Source: Pyrenopolyporus hunteri
Taxonomy: Eukaryota > Ascomycota > Sordariomycetes > Xylariales > Hypoxylaceae
DNA length: 64,000 bases
Assembly (NCBI GenBank): GCA_902806595.1
Contig: CADCXC010000038.1
Coordinates: forward strand, 2,294,001-2,358,000
Reading direction: 5' to 3'
Shown: one piece after another, positions 34,547-48,254 of the stretch
How positions within the stretch are numbered: position 1 is the first letter of the stretch
How the letters are laid out: each line of letters begins with the position of its first letter
Position numbers and translations under genes: made by a program
The notes under the pieces: model-generated
The model's input: the letters and a program-made list of their open reading frames with translations, nothing else
Database searches by the model: none
Told to the model about the DNA's origin: nothing

Positions 34547-35435
34547 TAATGGGCATCCTCGGAAATGGATGAGGTTTTTTTTTTTTTTTTCCCTCGTGCA
34601 TAAAACTTCAACTCTCTACTCATACCCATCACTATGCATAGATATGCGGGAGCCATCGTCCTCATATATACATAGGGATAGAAGAAAGGAGAAGGGGGGG
34701 CTTGCATTACCGCCACATAACAAGAGAGAAGCAACATTCATGAGCATGGAACCCGGCGTTTAGAGAAGGGAAAGGGGGATACCCATATGAGGTATCCGGG
34801 ATTTTTGAAATTTTACTTTAAACGTGTGCTGTCGCCTAGCAGACAGAGAGCGTGGTACGATCAATAAGGGCGGGCTGGTGTCGGAGATTTGCTTTTTACG
34901 ATGATACCTTTGATCTACTTCTGTAAGAGAACTCGGCGATGGATTGTCAGGTGTTATTCAGTGTGTTAGCCAACCAGCTAGGTTACCTAGGTACCTACCT
35001 AGGTAGGTAACAATATAGCTTCAAATACCCATGGATGCATATTGCTCCCAGTGAACAAAGGACTTGGCCATCTCTGATCGGGCTCACAAGTTACCAGGTC
35101 ATGCGATATGTATTACGAGACTGGCTTAGAAAGCCTATCGGGGCAATTTCGCCCTACCGTGCCCATACTGACGATATACGTAGGAAATTACAGCCGGTAC
35201 ACGATTCCTCGTCCCACGATAGGCCTCTCGTCTCGATGCCGCATTCCCCCATCAAAACTGGCCTCTATCCAGTTCCATGTGTCATAGTAGTTTATTCTTC
35301 ATGCGCAATCATAAACCGCCAAATGGACCGACCTCGCTGTTATGGTTGCCCGAACATTGCCCCCTGTACCGTGAGACCCCATGTGCTTCCCTCGCGAACG
35401 CCATCGCGAATATGCTGAGTATGCTCGTAAGTAAT
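34547..35435. other. Convergent spacer SCC2 / BTB-like gene
   Basis: No CDS is supported. It contains a T16 run (34575-34590) and a near-perfect palindrome of the TACCTAGGTA family. Confidence 0.45.
34982..35011. repeat. GTTACCTAGG...GGTAAC imperfect palindrome
   Basis: A 30-bp member of the dispersed intergenic family, starting GTTACC and ending GGTAAC, able to form a hairpin. Confidence 0.75.
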
Positions 35436-37946
35436 CTAATGCTCCTCGACCTGAGACCAAGCCTCTTCGTCAATCTCGTCGTTATCGTTAAAGTCAAAGT
35501 CGTCGGTATCGTCGCCGTCGTCATCGTCATCGTCATCGTCATCGTCCTCGTCCACTGTGGCCGCGGACGCGGACGCGGCGCGGTTTCCTCCTACGGATGT
35601 GGCATCGTGTACAGTGCTGGGTCCCATGTTAGAGGGAGCAGCTACTACTGAGCGGCCGACGGTCATGGTTGCAGTGCTAACCTGGCTAGGTGTCGCTTCG
35701 GATGGATATATACTTGAGGCATCTGTTGCCACAGTATTGCCTGTGCGATACGCCGGTCCGGGTCCGATCGGGCCTAGGTCCGAGTCTGGTACGGCACTCT
35801 GGAACACGCCGCCGCTCCCATCGTTAAGTCCGCCAGCCCAAAGAGGTAGGTACTTAAACTCCTCTTCAGACAAAGCTAAGACCATATGCTTTGTTCTAGT
35901 TAGTGGAACCTCCAGGTGGGGGGCTACCCAACCTATCCACAGGTCATTTTTGCAGTCGGCGATCTCATTGCGAAACTGCTCTGCGTCAAAACGGAAGTCC
36001 TGCAACTTTATCTCCGTCATTCGATCAGAGAGAACGTAAGGGGCTACCTTACTCAGCTCGCTATTGAATTCATCCGCCCTCTGATCCAGGTACCAATCAG
36101 GAAAACACATCTTTTGCGATGCCTGAGGATACTTGGCTAGATTCTCCCAGAACCAGGGAGTCAACAGATGCTGGGCATCAGAGAAGCTACTGCAGATGAG
36201 AGCGGTAGGGGCCCACTCTTCGGGCGGAACGTAGCATCGGCGATTGCGATCGAAGTCGCTTTGAAGGCCATATTCAGATACAGAAACCAGTGCCTCCTTT
36301 AAAACCCAGTCCCTGTACTCGTGCAACAATTTATAGAGGTCATTGAAGAGCTCGAATAGTCGGGTCAACTGGTGACCATATAAGAAGTCCGCCGACGAGG
36401 TTGGCCGGTCGTTGGGGGCCGGTCCGATAGAAAGGGCAGATTTAATAACATCGCCGACTAGCATCAGCTTCTGATATTCTGAGATTTTGAACAAGTCGTA
36501 GAATTGGTCCGATCTCAGCTTTGCTAGCGTCTGTTGAACGCGGTCGGCGAGTTTATGCGCTGCATATTGAACCGCAGTCTGTAGATCATCAGGCAGATCG
36601 ACACGAGGACGGCCAAAGATAGTATATCCGACCTTCTGCGTCGGTGGTCGGGCGTCAAGAGCATCAAGGGCTTTCTCAACTACAAGAATTCGGAAGGCAG
36701 CTCGAGCAATGTTGGTTAATCTCAGAGTCCACGCAATTTTAAAGGCAACTTCAGGATTGATGTCAATAAATTCGGTGTTGGGCTCCGCCATAAGCCAGGT
36801 ACACACCGGGTCTCGCTACAAGGAGAGACGTTAGCAATGAGTATCTAGGTGGGTATGTGTATATTATATGCTTGAAGTGAATCCTTGACTTACAACGACA
36901 TCTGTACAGTCTAGGATACTAGCAATAGCCGTCAGTGTATATACTCGGGGTGCGGAGTTCAAGACCAGCTCATGGCCCTCGATGGCTAGAATAAGGCGGA
37001 TGATGTTGGCACGATGACGAATAGGACAATAATCGACGATGTCCCTAGATTCCGGCATTTCGATGTCACTGAGGTCGATAGTTGGAAGTCGTTCCCGAGT
37101 TCCTAATTTGCGCTCGACGTAACCATTCTTTTTCTTGCAGTCCACGAAGACCTCGTTATGACGAGGGCAGTGATCGTCGTGGCCCGAAACTAGGTAGGGT
37201 GATATGCCGAGCCTCTCCTTCGATGTCCACCAATGTCTAACGCTGACAGGCAACGACAAATCCATGAGCTGGGCGGCCAACTCATCACCCTCGACCGAAG
37301 GAGTGAGATCAATAATAAATTTCTGCGGGATTGATTCACCGTCTTGTTCAAACCTTTGGCGAAATCGGGTTTGTTTCCTTGGTGAAAACAAATTCGCAAA
37401 GACTTTGGAATCAGTAGCAAGAAGTTTCTCTGAGTGGGCATAGAAGCGTTTCGAGGTCCACTGCAACGCAATTTCGATTAGCTAGGATCCAGAAGAGACG
37501 CCAACTCTCACGTAGGCGTCTCTGCACCAGGCCTGCGGGTATGGGGGGGAGGGCCCCGACGCAGGTCTAAGTCGACGAGACGTCGTAACAAAGGTGTTGG
37601 ACGGAGGCTCACGGGTTCCGTTGGGAAATTCACGTACCTCTTCATTTTTGCAATTCATATAACCTCGGGGGAAGTTGACAATGACCAGCGTGTCCCCAGA
37701 GTCGCAGTTCTGTTGAAGATGAAGCAGTCTAGAGAGATCCAATTCCTCTCGATATCTAGAGTTATAATCGGCGTCGTCTTCGCCGGGTAGATCCCTTAGC
37801 ATTTGGTCAACAGCCGCATCAAGCGGAGATTGCCGAGGGGATTGCCGATGATCGTGTACAGGCGAATGAGGTGGCAGAACCGGCGGAGCCTCTGCCCTTT
37901 CTTCAGCCAACTGTCGGCTCTCTTGAGCTAATAGTTGAGAGAGCAT
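35436..37946 (-). CDS. BTB/POZ-like conserved fungal protein, function unknown
   Basis: Three exons: 37946-37512, 37460-36894 and 36815-35436 (793 aa; introns 51 and 78 nt, phase 0). Residues 1-145 include a Gln/Pro-rich part, then DTLVIVNFPRGYMNCKNEEV. The segment from residue 146, SKRFYAHSEKLLATDSKVF with ANLFSP, resembles the core of BTB domains, followed by LNSAPRVYTLTAIASILDC and a long helical region that reads like a BTB-associated extension. The C-terminus is very acidic, with a run of ten Asp encoded by GAC/GAT repeats. I have seen this architecture in many ascomycete hypothetical proteins; no function is known to me. Its start codon lies 497 bp from the edge of the giant element, so the insertion is in or near its promoter. 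Confidence 0.78.
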
Positions 37947-38436
37947 GATCGCTTGCCGAGATAAGGCACCAAGTATTAAATACTCCTAGGACTACCAATG
38001 GTGTAAGATGATGGGAAGATAGTGGGTGGACGACGGAAGTAGGTCTCGTGAAGTTAGAGATGCGAAGTTTGTGAAATTTGTGAAGTTGGGAGAAAAATGA
38101 AGAGGGAAGGCTCAGAAGACAGGTACGTGATGGTGAGGCTGTTGTTGCCTCCTTCGACGTTCTTGCCGATCTCTACGACTGCCTGCATAATACGAAAGCT
38201 TCCACGCTTTCCAGAATAAATATACCAGACTCAACCTACGCCGCCCTGGGTACCTACCTACCTTTGTACGTACCTTGGGTACATAAATATACCTATATTT
38301 ATATCCATATGTATATACCTACCTAGGTACGTATGCACATGTTAAGTACTGTATGTAGCCATAGCTACCCCCAAGAGGAAAGCATGAGTGGTAAAAGCAG
38401 GTACCTAGCAACTTATACTGCGCCGCGTCAGCCACA
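37947..38436. other. Left flank of the giant element
   Basis: Normal base composition, with the BTB-like gene's promoter and dense TACCTAGGTA motifs at 38248-38335. No gene is present. Confidence 0.6.
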
Positions 38437-38442
38437 TACCTC
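38437..38442 (+). repeat. Target-site duplication, left copy (TACCTC)
   Basis: TACCTC lies directly outside the left inverted repeat; the identical 6-mer lies directly outside the right one (60397-60402). A seventh base does not match on either side. Confidence 0.8.
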
Positions 38443-38531
38443 CACGCCGGACCGTAAGAGGATTTTCCGTTAAACCGTTAATTCAAAGAATTTCCAGATG
38501 TTAGGCCCACTTTTTAAATGTAGTCACGTGA
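38443..38531 (+). repeat. Left terminal inverted repeat (89 bp)
   Basis: It begins CACGCCGGACC and ends TAGTCACGTGA. Compared with the reverse complement of 60308-60396 it matches at 79 of 89 positions with no gap. Of the 10 differences, six are G-to-A or C-to-T changes in the right copy, so the left copy is the less RIP-affected one. Confidence 0.92.
38524..38531. promoter_or_regulatory. TCACGTGA palindrome at inner end of left TIR
   Basis: An 8-bp palindrome with a CACGTG E-box core (bHLH-type binding site). The same 8-mer forms the inner end of the right TIR (60308-60315). Function is inferred, not shown. Confidence 0.5.
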
Positions 38532-38796
38532 AAACTATAAGGGGCTATAAGGCATATACCATTAAATTATATAATTATTTAATAATAAATTTATAATATA
38601 ATTAAAAAAAATAATAAATTTATTTTTTATAAATTAAATAAAATTATAATAAAAAAATTATTATAAATATATAATATTAAACAAATAAAAAATCGTTAAT
38701 AAATAATCGAAATAAAATTATACGATTATATAATAAAGGGTAAAAAAATAAAAGGAATTAATTAAATTATATATATTTAAAAATTATAAATAAATT

Positions 38797-38950
38797 AATT
38801 TTATATTAATCGATATTTATATTTTTTTTAAAAGTTTATATTTTAAATTTTTATCGTATAAAACGACGAAATATTTAATAAAAATATATTTATTATTATT
38901 ATCGTTACGATGAATATTTTAATATAAAATTATATTATTATATACGATTT
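38797..38950 (+). repeat. Family B copy 1
   Basis: Shares a long stretch with 59289-59440 in the same orientation, including TATTAATCGATATTTATAT and TTATTATTATTATCGTTACG. Two inverted copies lie at 57930-58096 and 58470-58615. Confidence 0.7.
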
Positions 38951-39049
38951 TTAAAAAATAATAAATTATCGATAACATAATATAAAATAATTTTATTATT
39001 TTATTTTAATATATATAAATTTTATAATTTTTTTTTTTATTATAATTTA

Positions 39050-39310
39050 ATATAATTAATTTAATTTTATTAAATAATCGATATCGAAGTTTCGATTAAT
39101 TATATAATTAAAATTTATATATAAAATCGCGGTTTAATTTTAATACGACGTATAATATTAAAAATTAAAAATAAAATTTCATTAATATTATAAAAAAAAA
39201 AAAAAAAAAAATTAAATTACGGTTTTATATATAAATTTTAACGACGTAATTAATTAAAATTTCGATATTTATTTTTTAATAAAGTTAATTTAACCGCATT
39301 AAATCGTAAT
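39050..39310 (+). repeat. Family A copy 1 (two-armed, MITE-like)
   Basis: Two arms of about 80-100 bp are inverted relative to each other (TTAATTTTATTAAATAATCG / its complement near 39280). They surround a core containing TACGACGTATAATATTAAAA and a run of 20 A (39192-39211). This is the only copy with both arms clear. Confidence 0.7.
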
Positions 39311-40664
39311 AATTTAAAAGTTTATACGTTTTAATATATTTTTAATTAAATTATTTTTACTTTTAAAATTTTATAATATACGATAAAAATTTTAATGTTA
39401 CGAAGTAAATAAATAATAAATAAATATAAATAAAAGTATAATAAAGTAAATAATTATTTAAATATATTATATATCGTATAATATTAAATATTAATAATTA
39501 ATTTTTTATATTTAAATTTTTAAATTTAATTAATTATATCGAATAATTAAATTTTAATATTTTTAATTATTTTAAAAGTAAAAATTAAAATCGACATCGA
39601 TTTTTCGATTTAAATAAATATTAAAAACGATTTAAAAATAATTTTAAATATATTATTTATTTATATATATTTTTTTACGTTTATAATAATTAAATTAATT
39701 ATTTAATATATATTAATAAAATAATATATATTATATCGATAAAAATATTTATTATTATTATTATTATAATAATATTTAATGTAAATATCGTAAAAATAAT
39801 TAAATAAAATGATGTAATATTAAAAGGGATTTTAATTTATTTTATAGTTTATATAAATATATTTTAAAAGTAAAACAATGTTAATAATTATTACGTAAGC
39901 GATTATAAATAATTAAAAATCGTATTCGATAATAAAAATATATATAAATTAATTTACTTTCGAAATTATTAATTAACGATTAAAATTATATTAATTTTAA
40001 TTTTCGATATCGATAACTTCGATTATAATTACGATTATTAAAAGTAATGATTTATTTTAATTTAAGTTAATAATAAATATTATTAATTAATTAAAAAAAT
40101 AAAAAGATATAAAATTAATTTTATTTATTAATTTCGAATTATTTTTATTATCGATTTATTTACGAAGGTTTTTTTAATTTTTATTAAAATTTAAATAATA
40201 TAATTAATCGAAATAACGTTATTAATTATTTTCGGTCGTTTATTATTATCGTCGATATAATAAATAATCGATTATATAAATTTTAAAAAGAAATTTTTTT
40301 TTTTTTTTAAATTTTAATTAAAAGATTTTATTTAATTTTAATTAAAATTTTACTTAATATTAATAAAATTAACCGCCTTCAATTTAATTATTATAAAAAT
40401 AATAAATTAATTATTTTATTTAAAAATAACGATATTAATATATTATCGTTAAAAATAAATATTTTATAATAAATTTATTTATTACTTATTTAATTTATTC
40501 GAAAATATTTTAAAAACGGGTATAATAATCTTCGAATTTCGTTAATTTAATTTAACGTAACGATATTAAAAAATATATAATATATTTAATTAAAATTTCG
40601 AAATATAAAAATTAAATATTTAAAATTATAAAATAAAATTAATATATAAATATTTTAAAAAAAA

Positions 40665-40775
40665 TAAAATATAAAAAAATTATTATAAAAAATGTAAATT
40701 ATTATAAAAAATGTAAATTTTTATAAAAAACGTAAATTTATATAAAAAATATAAAATATTATAAAAAATACATTT
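40665..40775 (+). repeat. Short tandem repeat, about 21 bp x 4
   Basis: The unit ATTATTATAAAAAATGTAAA is repeated with small changes (TGTAAA, CGTAAA, TATAAA). Confidence 0.6.
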
Positions 40776-42509
40776 ATTTATATTTTAAAATATATTAATA
40801 AATAAATTTCGAATAAATTTTTATTAATATTAATTAAATTATTATTTTTAAAATATTTTAAAAGGAAAAATTATCGAATATAATTTATTTTTAAATTAAA
40901 AAAAAATAAAATTAAAAGGTTTATTAATTTAAACAATAATTATAATTAATAAATTTTAATATTATTTTTTAATTATTTAATAAATATTTAAATATTTATC
41001 GATTTATTTTATAAATATTTATATTTATATATTAATTTATTTAAAATAAATATTTAAATATTTATTAATTATATTCGATTTAATTATATATTTTAACGAA
41101 AAATTTTAAGTTATTAATTATTTATTTATTTTAATATTTAACGTAACGTTAAATAAATGCGGGAAAATAAAAATAAAAATAATCGAAAACGAGAAAATTA
41201 CAGTTAAAAATATTATAAATTTAATATAAAAAAAAAAATTAATGAAATTTTTAAACGCGTTACAAATTATATTATAATATTTATAAAATGATAATTTTAT
41301 TTAAATTATACGAATAATAATATAAGTAAAAATAATATTATTTTTAAAAAGTATTATTTTAATAAAAATTATCGTTTAAATAAAAAATTAATTTAATTAA
41401 TTTATAAATTTTAAACGATATTAATAATATTATTTTATATAATAATTTTATAATAATTTAATTATATTTTTAATTAATTATTCGTTTAAATATTATATAA
41501 TATAAATAATATTTAATAAAAAAATATATACGTTTAATAATATATAATAATTTAATTTAAACATATATATAACCTTTTTAAAAAAACGAAAAAAAGTAAT
41601 AAAAAAAAAAAAATAAAACGTTTATTTTATTTTAATATAAAATAATTCATCGATAATTATTTTATTATAATTTTAATAATGTAAATATTAATATTATTAC
41701 GTTTTTATATCGTTTATTATTATTAATTTTTTTTTAAATATAAATAATTTTTTTTATATAATAATTAAATTAAAAAATTTATCGTATTTATTAAATTTAA
41801 TTTATAATTAACGTTTTTTTATCGGTTAATTTTACTTATAAAAGTATATTATTTAAATTTATTCGTTAATAAAATTTAACTTATTTTTATTTTCGAATAA
41901 TTTAAATATATATATTTTTTTTTAAAAATATTATTTTTACGTTATTTATTATAAAAAATGCAAAAAATAACAAAAAAATAATAAATAATATATTTATAAA
42001 TTTAATTATTAATAATATAATAATAAATAACGAAAAATTAAATAAAAAAAACGACGTAATTAATTTATTTTCCTTTAAATTAATAAATAATTTTAATAAA
42101 ATATATTATTTTTTAAATTTTTAAATTAAAATAATAATAATCGAATAATTTATTTTAAAAATATATTTAATTAATCGTATTAAATATACGTTAAAATATT
42201 TATTTTAAAATTACTTATTTTTTATTAATTAAAAATAATATTATTTCGACTTATATTAATATTAAAATCATTTTATTCCGTTTATTTTTTTCGATAATAT
42301 TAATGAAAAATCGAAATTTTCGAACGATACCCTTCGATATCGAACGAAAAAATTATTAATATATTATCGAATAACGACGTTTTAAATATATTTTTTTTAT
42401 TTACGTTTAATTAAAATATATCGAAAGATTATTATTTTATAATAAATGGGTAATTAAAATAATATCGATAAAAATAAAAATAAATGTAATTTTTATTAAT
42501 ACGACACTA

Positions 42510-42690
42510 TAATTATTATAATTTAATGCGGTTAATTTAATTTTTTTAAATAATCGATATTAAAGTTTCGATCGGGTATATCGTTAAAATTTATATATAA
42601 AACCGCGGTTTAGTTTTTTTTTTTTTTTTTTTTTATAATATTAATAAAATTTAATTTTTAATTTTTAATATTATAAATTATATTAATAAT
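42510..42690 (-). repeat. Family A copy 2 (inverted)
   Basis: It contains AAACCGCGGTTTAG, T21 (42614-42634) and the inverted core ATAATATTAATAAAATTTAA. One arm only. Confidence 0.65.
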
Positions 42691-44849
42691 TTTTTATTTT
42701 ATAAATCAATATCGTTTATTTAAAATATTTCGATATTAAAAACGAAATTAATAATTAAATCGTTTAATTTTATTAATAATAAATATATTTTATTTTATTT
42801 TAAAAAAATAATTAATAATTATAATATATATAAAAATAAATATTAAATATTTAAAATTTTTTATATCGACGTTATATTCGAAATAAAATTAACGTTTAAT
42901 TTTTCGATTAATTTCGAATAATTTTTAAAAAATAAATATAATATATAAAAAGTTTTAAATATTATTAAATTTATATAATTATATCGATTTTTTTTTTTTT
43001 AATAAATAGTTAAATTATTAACGTTTAATTTTTAATATTTAACATATATAAACATTTTAATAAAAGGTTTAATAATATATCGATATTAATTTTTTATAAC
43101 GATTTTTTTTAAATTATATTATAAAAAGTTATCGTTTTATTTTAAAAAATTATAAATTAAAAATATACGATAAAATTATTAAAATTAATGTTAATAAATA
43201 ATATTTAAATATACGATTAATTTAAATTATCGAATCGTCGATTAATAAATTTTATATTTTTAAATAATAAAAAAAAATAATAAAAACGATAAAAAAAATA
43301 ACGTATAATTATTATATAATATTATAAATAAAACTTTTTTTAAATTTAATAAAAAAAATAATTATAATCGAATATATATTAATTTATAAATAAAAACGAA
43401 TCGTCGAAATAAATATAAATATATAATTAATAAATTATTTTATTATATTATTAATTATATATTTATATTTAATAATTTATTTTTATTTATAAATATTTTT
43501 TATTATTTTTTTTTATTTTCATTTAAAATTATTTTATATTAATCGAAGTAAAATAAATGTTATCGATATATTATTATTTAACATTTAGTTTTAAATAACG
43601 AAATTTATTATTTTAATCGAATTTTTAAAAAATCGAATTTTTATTTTTTTATCCCTTCGATTAACGTGTTTATTTTATTATTCGGTTCGTTAAAATGTAA
43701 GTTATTTAACGGAATATCGAATGTTAAAAAAGGATTTATATGCGATATTAACGTTAAAATTAACGACGATGTTAATAATAAAAAAACGAAATATATACGC
43801 GTATACGTATATTTAATAGAACGAATAATAAAATAATTAATGCGATCGTTAAATTTAAAAATAAACAATGAAAATATTTTTTAATTAACGTTAAGGTTAA
43901 ATAAATGAAAATAAATAATTATTTATAAAAATTTCGTTAATTTTAATTATTAAATTTAGGTTCATTTAATTATTAATTTTTTACATTAAATATAAAATAT
44001 TTATTTTTTATTCGATACGATTTTTTACGTTTTTTTTTATTTAAATAAACTTTTAATACGATTTTTTCGACGTTTATAAATACGATTTTAAAAGGAATTT
44101 ACGTATAATTTAATTAAATTATTTCGAAAATAAAACGATAAAAATTAAACGTTTTTTATATTTTTAATAATTTAAAAACGTTTTTTAAATTAATTTTTTT
44201 AATAAAAAAAATTAATAGTATCGAAAAAAATAAACGTTAAATATTATAGTTTTTTTTTTTTTTATTATTAATATTATTTTCGAGGGTTTTTTTAATGATT
44301 TTATTTATTTAATAAAGTATTTTTTTTTAAATTTATAAATTAAAATATTAATTAATTTTAAACGTTATAATAAAAATAAATTTAAATTTATAATTAATAA
44401 ATAAATTTTATAAATAATTATAATAAAATATCGATTATTATTTTAATTTTAATGTTTCGATTAATTAAAAGGTATAAAAAGATTTAATAAAAATATAAAT
44501 ACGAAAATTACGATTAAAATTTTCGTATAAGTGTATATTATAAAATTTATATAATAAAAATTATTTATTATTATAATATTAATTAAATAATAGCGTTTTA
44601 TATTATAATATTATTATTTATTTAAATAAAAAAATAAATTGTTTATATTTATTTTTAATAATATAAGTTTTATAATACGAAAAAATAAATATTTAATTTA
44701 TTAATAAAATATAAAAAATATTTTATTATTTATTATATTATATAAAATAATTTATAATTTATATAAAAAAGTTTAAAATATAATATTAAAAAATAAGTTA
44801 ATGTTAACGTACTTTTATTATTATAAAAGTAACATTATATATTATACGA

Positions 44850-45010
44850 TAAACGAAAATTTAATTTTATTAATATTATAAAAAAAAAAAAAAAATTAAA
44901 ACGTACGTTAAAAAATTATAATTTATATAAATACGTTAATAACGAAATTATTCGACATTTTAATGTTAATTATTTAATAAAGTTAAATTATCATATTAAA
45001 CCGTAATAAA
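44850..45010 (+). repeat. Family A copy 3
   Basis: Core TTTTATTAATATTATA plus a 16-A run (44880-44895), followed by an arm ending TTATTTAATAAAGTTAAATT. Confidence 0.55.
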
Positions 45011-45124
45011 AAATATATATTAAAAAAATTATTAAAATATTATACGATCGTTTTACGATATAAAATAATTTTAAACGTAATGTAAAATAATTTCACCGCT
45101 TCGTTTTATTTATATAAAAGTATA

Positions 45125-45290
45125 ATTATTTAATTTTATTAAATAATTAATAATAAATTTTTAAACGACTTTATTATTTTATTTTTTATATATATATAAA
45201 TCGCAACTTTCGAATTATATTTTAAATTTTTTTTTTTTTTATAATTTTAAAAATTCGTTTATATTATTATTAATTAATAACAAAATAAAA
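45125..45290 (-). repeat. Family A copy 4 (inverted, degenerate)
   Basis: Arm-like TTTAATTTTATTAAATAATT is followed by ATATATAAATCGCAACTTTC and a T14 run. Confidence 0.45.
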
Positions 45291-47909
45291 AATAATTTCG
45301 TCGTTTTTTAATAATAATATTTTTTATTATAAATATACAATAAAACGAATTATTTTATTTAATTATAATATATAAAAAATTTTATTAAATATATTTTTAT
45401 TTTAAATTTAATAAATTTTAATATTAAAATAATTAAATTATAATTTAATAAATAATAAAAATAAAGTTTTTTATTATTATAAATAAAATTTTATAATTAT
45501 TATTTTTTTTTATTTAATATTTTTAAAATTTTTTTTTAATTAAATATATTTATTTTTAAAATATATTAATTAAATATTTTTATTTATTTAATTTAAAATA
45601 ATTAACGAACGAAATATTTTATTTAATTACGATAATTTATAAATTAAATTAATAATAAAAATAGATATTTTAATTATTTTTATTAAATTTTTAACGATTA
45701 TTAGAAGTAATTAATTAATTTATAAATTTATAAGTAAAATTATAAATTTTATAAATCGATAAATTTAAAAAAAAAATAATTTTTATTACGTCGTTTTTAT
45801 ATATTATATCGAAATAATTAATATAAAAAACATTATAAATTCGAAAAAATATTTTTTTTTTATTTAAATATCGTTTAAAAATTTAACGGATTTAATATTA
45901 AATAAACGATTAAACGAAGTACGTTAAAATTTTCACGTAAAAATACGAATATTTTAATAAAAATCGAATTTATAAAAATATTAATATATATAATATTAAT
46001 TAAATTTTACTTTTATTTTAAATAATTTATATTAACCGTTACGTTTAACGAATATTTATTTACATATATAAATTACGAAACAAACGATATTAATATAATT
46101 TTAAATATAGGAAAAAATATTATTTTTCGTCGTATAAAAAATCGAATACGTTTCGAAGATTTAAAATTAATATTAAATTTTATTTTAAAAAAAATAAATA
46201 AAAATTAATTTATTATATATCGAAATAAAATAATTTTTCAAATTTATTATATTAATATATTTTCGAATTTTAAATTTAATATTATTTTTTACGTTAATTA
46301 ATATTATATTAATAATTATATTTTCCACCGTAGATTATTTAAAGTAAAAACGTATAATTTTATTAAAACGGGTATATAAATAAATATCGATAAAATTATT
46401 ATTATAAAAATTATTTCGATTAAATAATATTACTTTAAAATAACATCGATAATAATATATAATAAAATCGATATTATTTAATAGTTTATATATTTTAATT
46501 TTATAATAATCGAAAAGGTATAATTAAAAAACTTTAAATTAATAAATTTCGTAAACGTTTATATAATTATATTATTAATTTTACATTTTTTTAAAAATTT
46601 TTTTTTTCGATAATACGTATAATTTTTAATAATAAACCTTCGAATTTAAATATATATACGTTTATATCTTTTTTACGATATATTATAAAAGTTAAATTAC
46701 ATGTATTTTTAAAGTGTTATACATTAAAATATTTCGTTAAATAATTTTTTTATTATATAAGATAAAAAAAACCGTCGATTTAAAAGGATAATTAACGATT
46801 TCGAAAATACCATTACGAATTTTTAAAATAATTCGAAATAATTTAACTTTAAATATATCGTTATTTTTAAATGTTAAATAAATAACGGTATATATAATCG
46901 ATTTTTCGATATATATGTTTTAAATTATTATTATTTAATTATATTAATAAAATCGTTAAATTTAAAATTTATCGATAAAACGTATTATAATATATTAATA
47001 AAATTATTAAATAATTAATTACGTAATATTATAAAATCGATTAAATATATTTATATTAAAGATATAATATTTTTTTTTTTTAATAAAAAACCTACTTTAA
47101 TAATAACTTTAAAATATTTAATTTAATCGTTTTTAAATATAATACTTTTTTTCGAAAATAAATAAAAAAAAAAAAAATGGTATAATTTAAAAATTTACGA
47201 TTTTATAAAAGTATAATTAATAACGAAATTATTTTTCTACGTTTTATTATTAATTTAATAAAATTAAATTAATATGTAATATTATAATAAAAATAAAATT
47301 TTTTTTATTTAAATATATATAAAATCGATTAAATTTTTTTTATAAAAAATTAAATAAATTAAAAAAACGATAAGTTAAATTTTATTATTTTTTTTTTATT
47401 TATTTATATATTTATTTATTAAATTTATATTTTATAATATTTTATATTATAAAATATATATAATATATATATAAAAAGTAAAAAAATATTAATTATAAGT
47501 AATTTTTATATAATTATTATTTATAATATTATTTCGTAATATTTTTAATATAAATATATTATTTTATTTAAATTTATAAATTAAAAATTTCAAAGTTAAA
47601 AATAAAAAATAATATATTAAACCGTAATTTTAAAAATTTTATAAATATTAAAACGAAGTGGTAAAATTATTTCGTATTATATTATCGATTATTTTTATAA
47701 TATTATTATTAAACGATCGCGTAATATAATAATATTTAAAAATAAATTTTAATAATTTATTTTTTAATATTTATATATTTATTTATTAAAAATAAATAAA
47801 AACGATTATTTTTATAAAAGTAATAATTAAAAATTTTATATATTTATTATAAACTATATATAATAACGATTTAATTATTTAATTTTTATTAATGTGTTAA
47901 ATTTACGAT

Positions 47910-48254
47910 GTGTTATTTATTAAATTTATAATATTTTATTAATTAAATTATAATTTTTATTTATTTATTAAAGTTATAAAAACCCGTTTATTAAATTATA
48001 ATATTTTATTTATTAAATTTTAATGTGTTATTTATTAAATTTATAATATTTTATTAATTAAATTATAATTTTTATTTATTTATTAAAGTTATAAAAATCC
48101 GTTTATTAAATTATAATATTTTATTTATTAAATTTTAATGCGTTATTTATTAAATTTATAATATTTTATTAATTAAATTATAATTTTTATTTATTTATTA
48201 AAGTTATAAAAACCCGTTTATTAAATTATAATATTTTATTTATTAAATTTTAAT
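47910..48254 (+). repeat. 115-bp tandem repeat, three copies
   Basis: Unit starts lie at 47910, 48025 and 48140, exactly 115 bp apart; a fourth copy begins at 48255 and decays. Copies are nearly identical, each with GTTATAAAAA[C/T]CCGTTTATT. Such high identity in heavily mutated DNA suggests amplification after mutation, or gene-conversion-like homogenisation. Confidence 0.9.

Noticed and set aside
35557..36039. 160-codon plus-strand frame
   Set aside because: Antisense shadow of the BTB-like gene's third exon.
43641..43868. A 75-codon open frame in the AT-rich block (minus strand), hydrophobic in the middle
   Set aside because: It is the only frame of that size in 22 kb, has the Ile/Asn/Phe/Lys bias of random AT-rich DNA and no recognisable motif.
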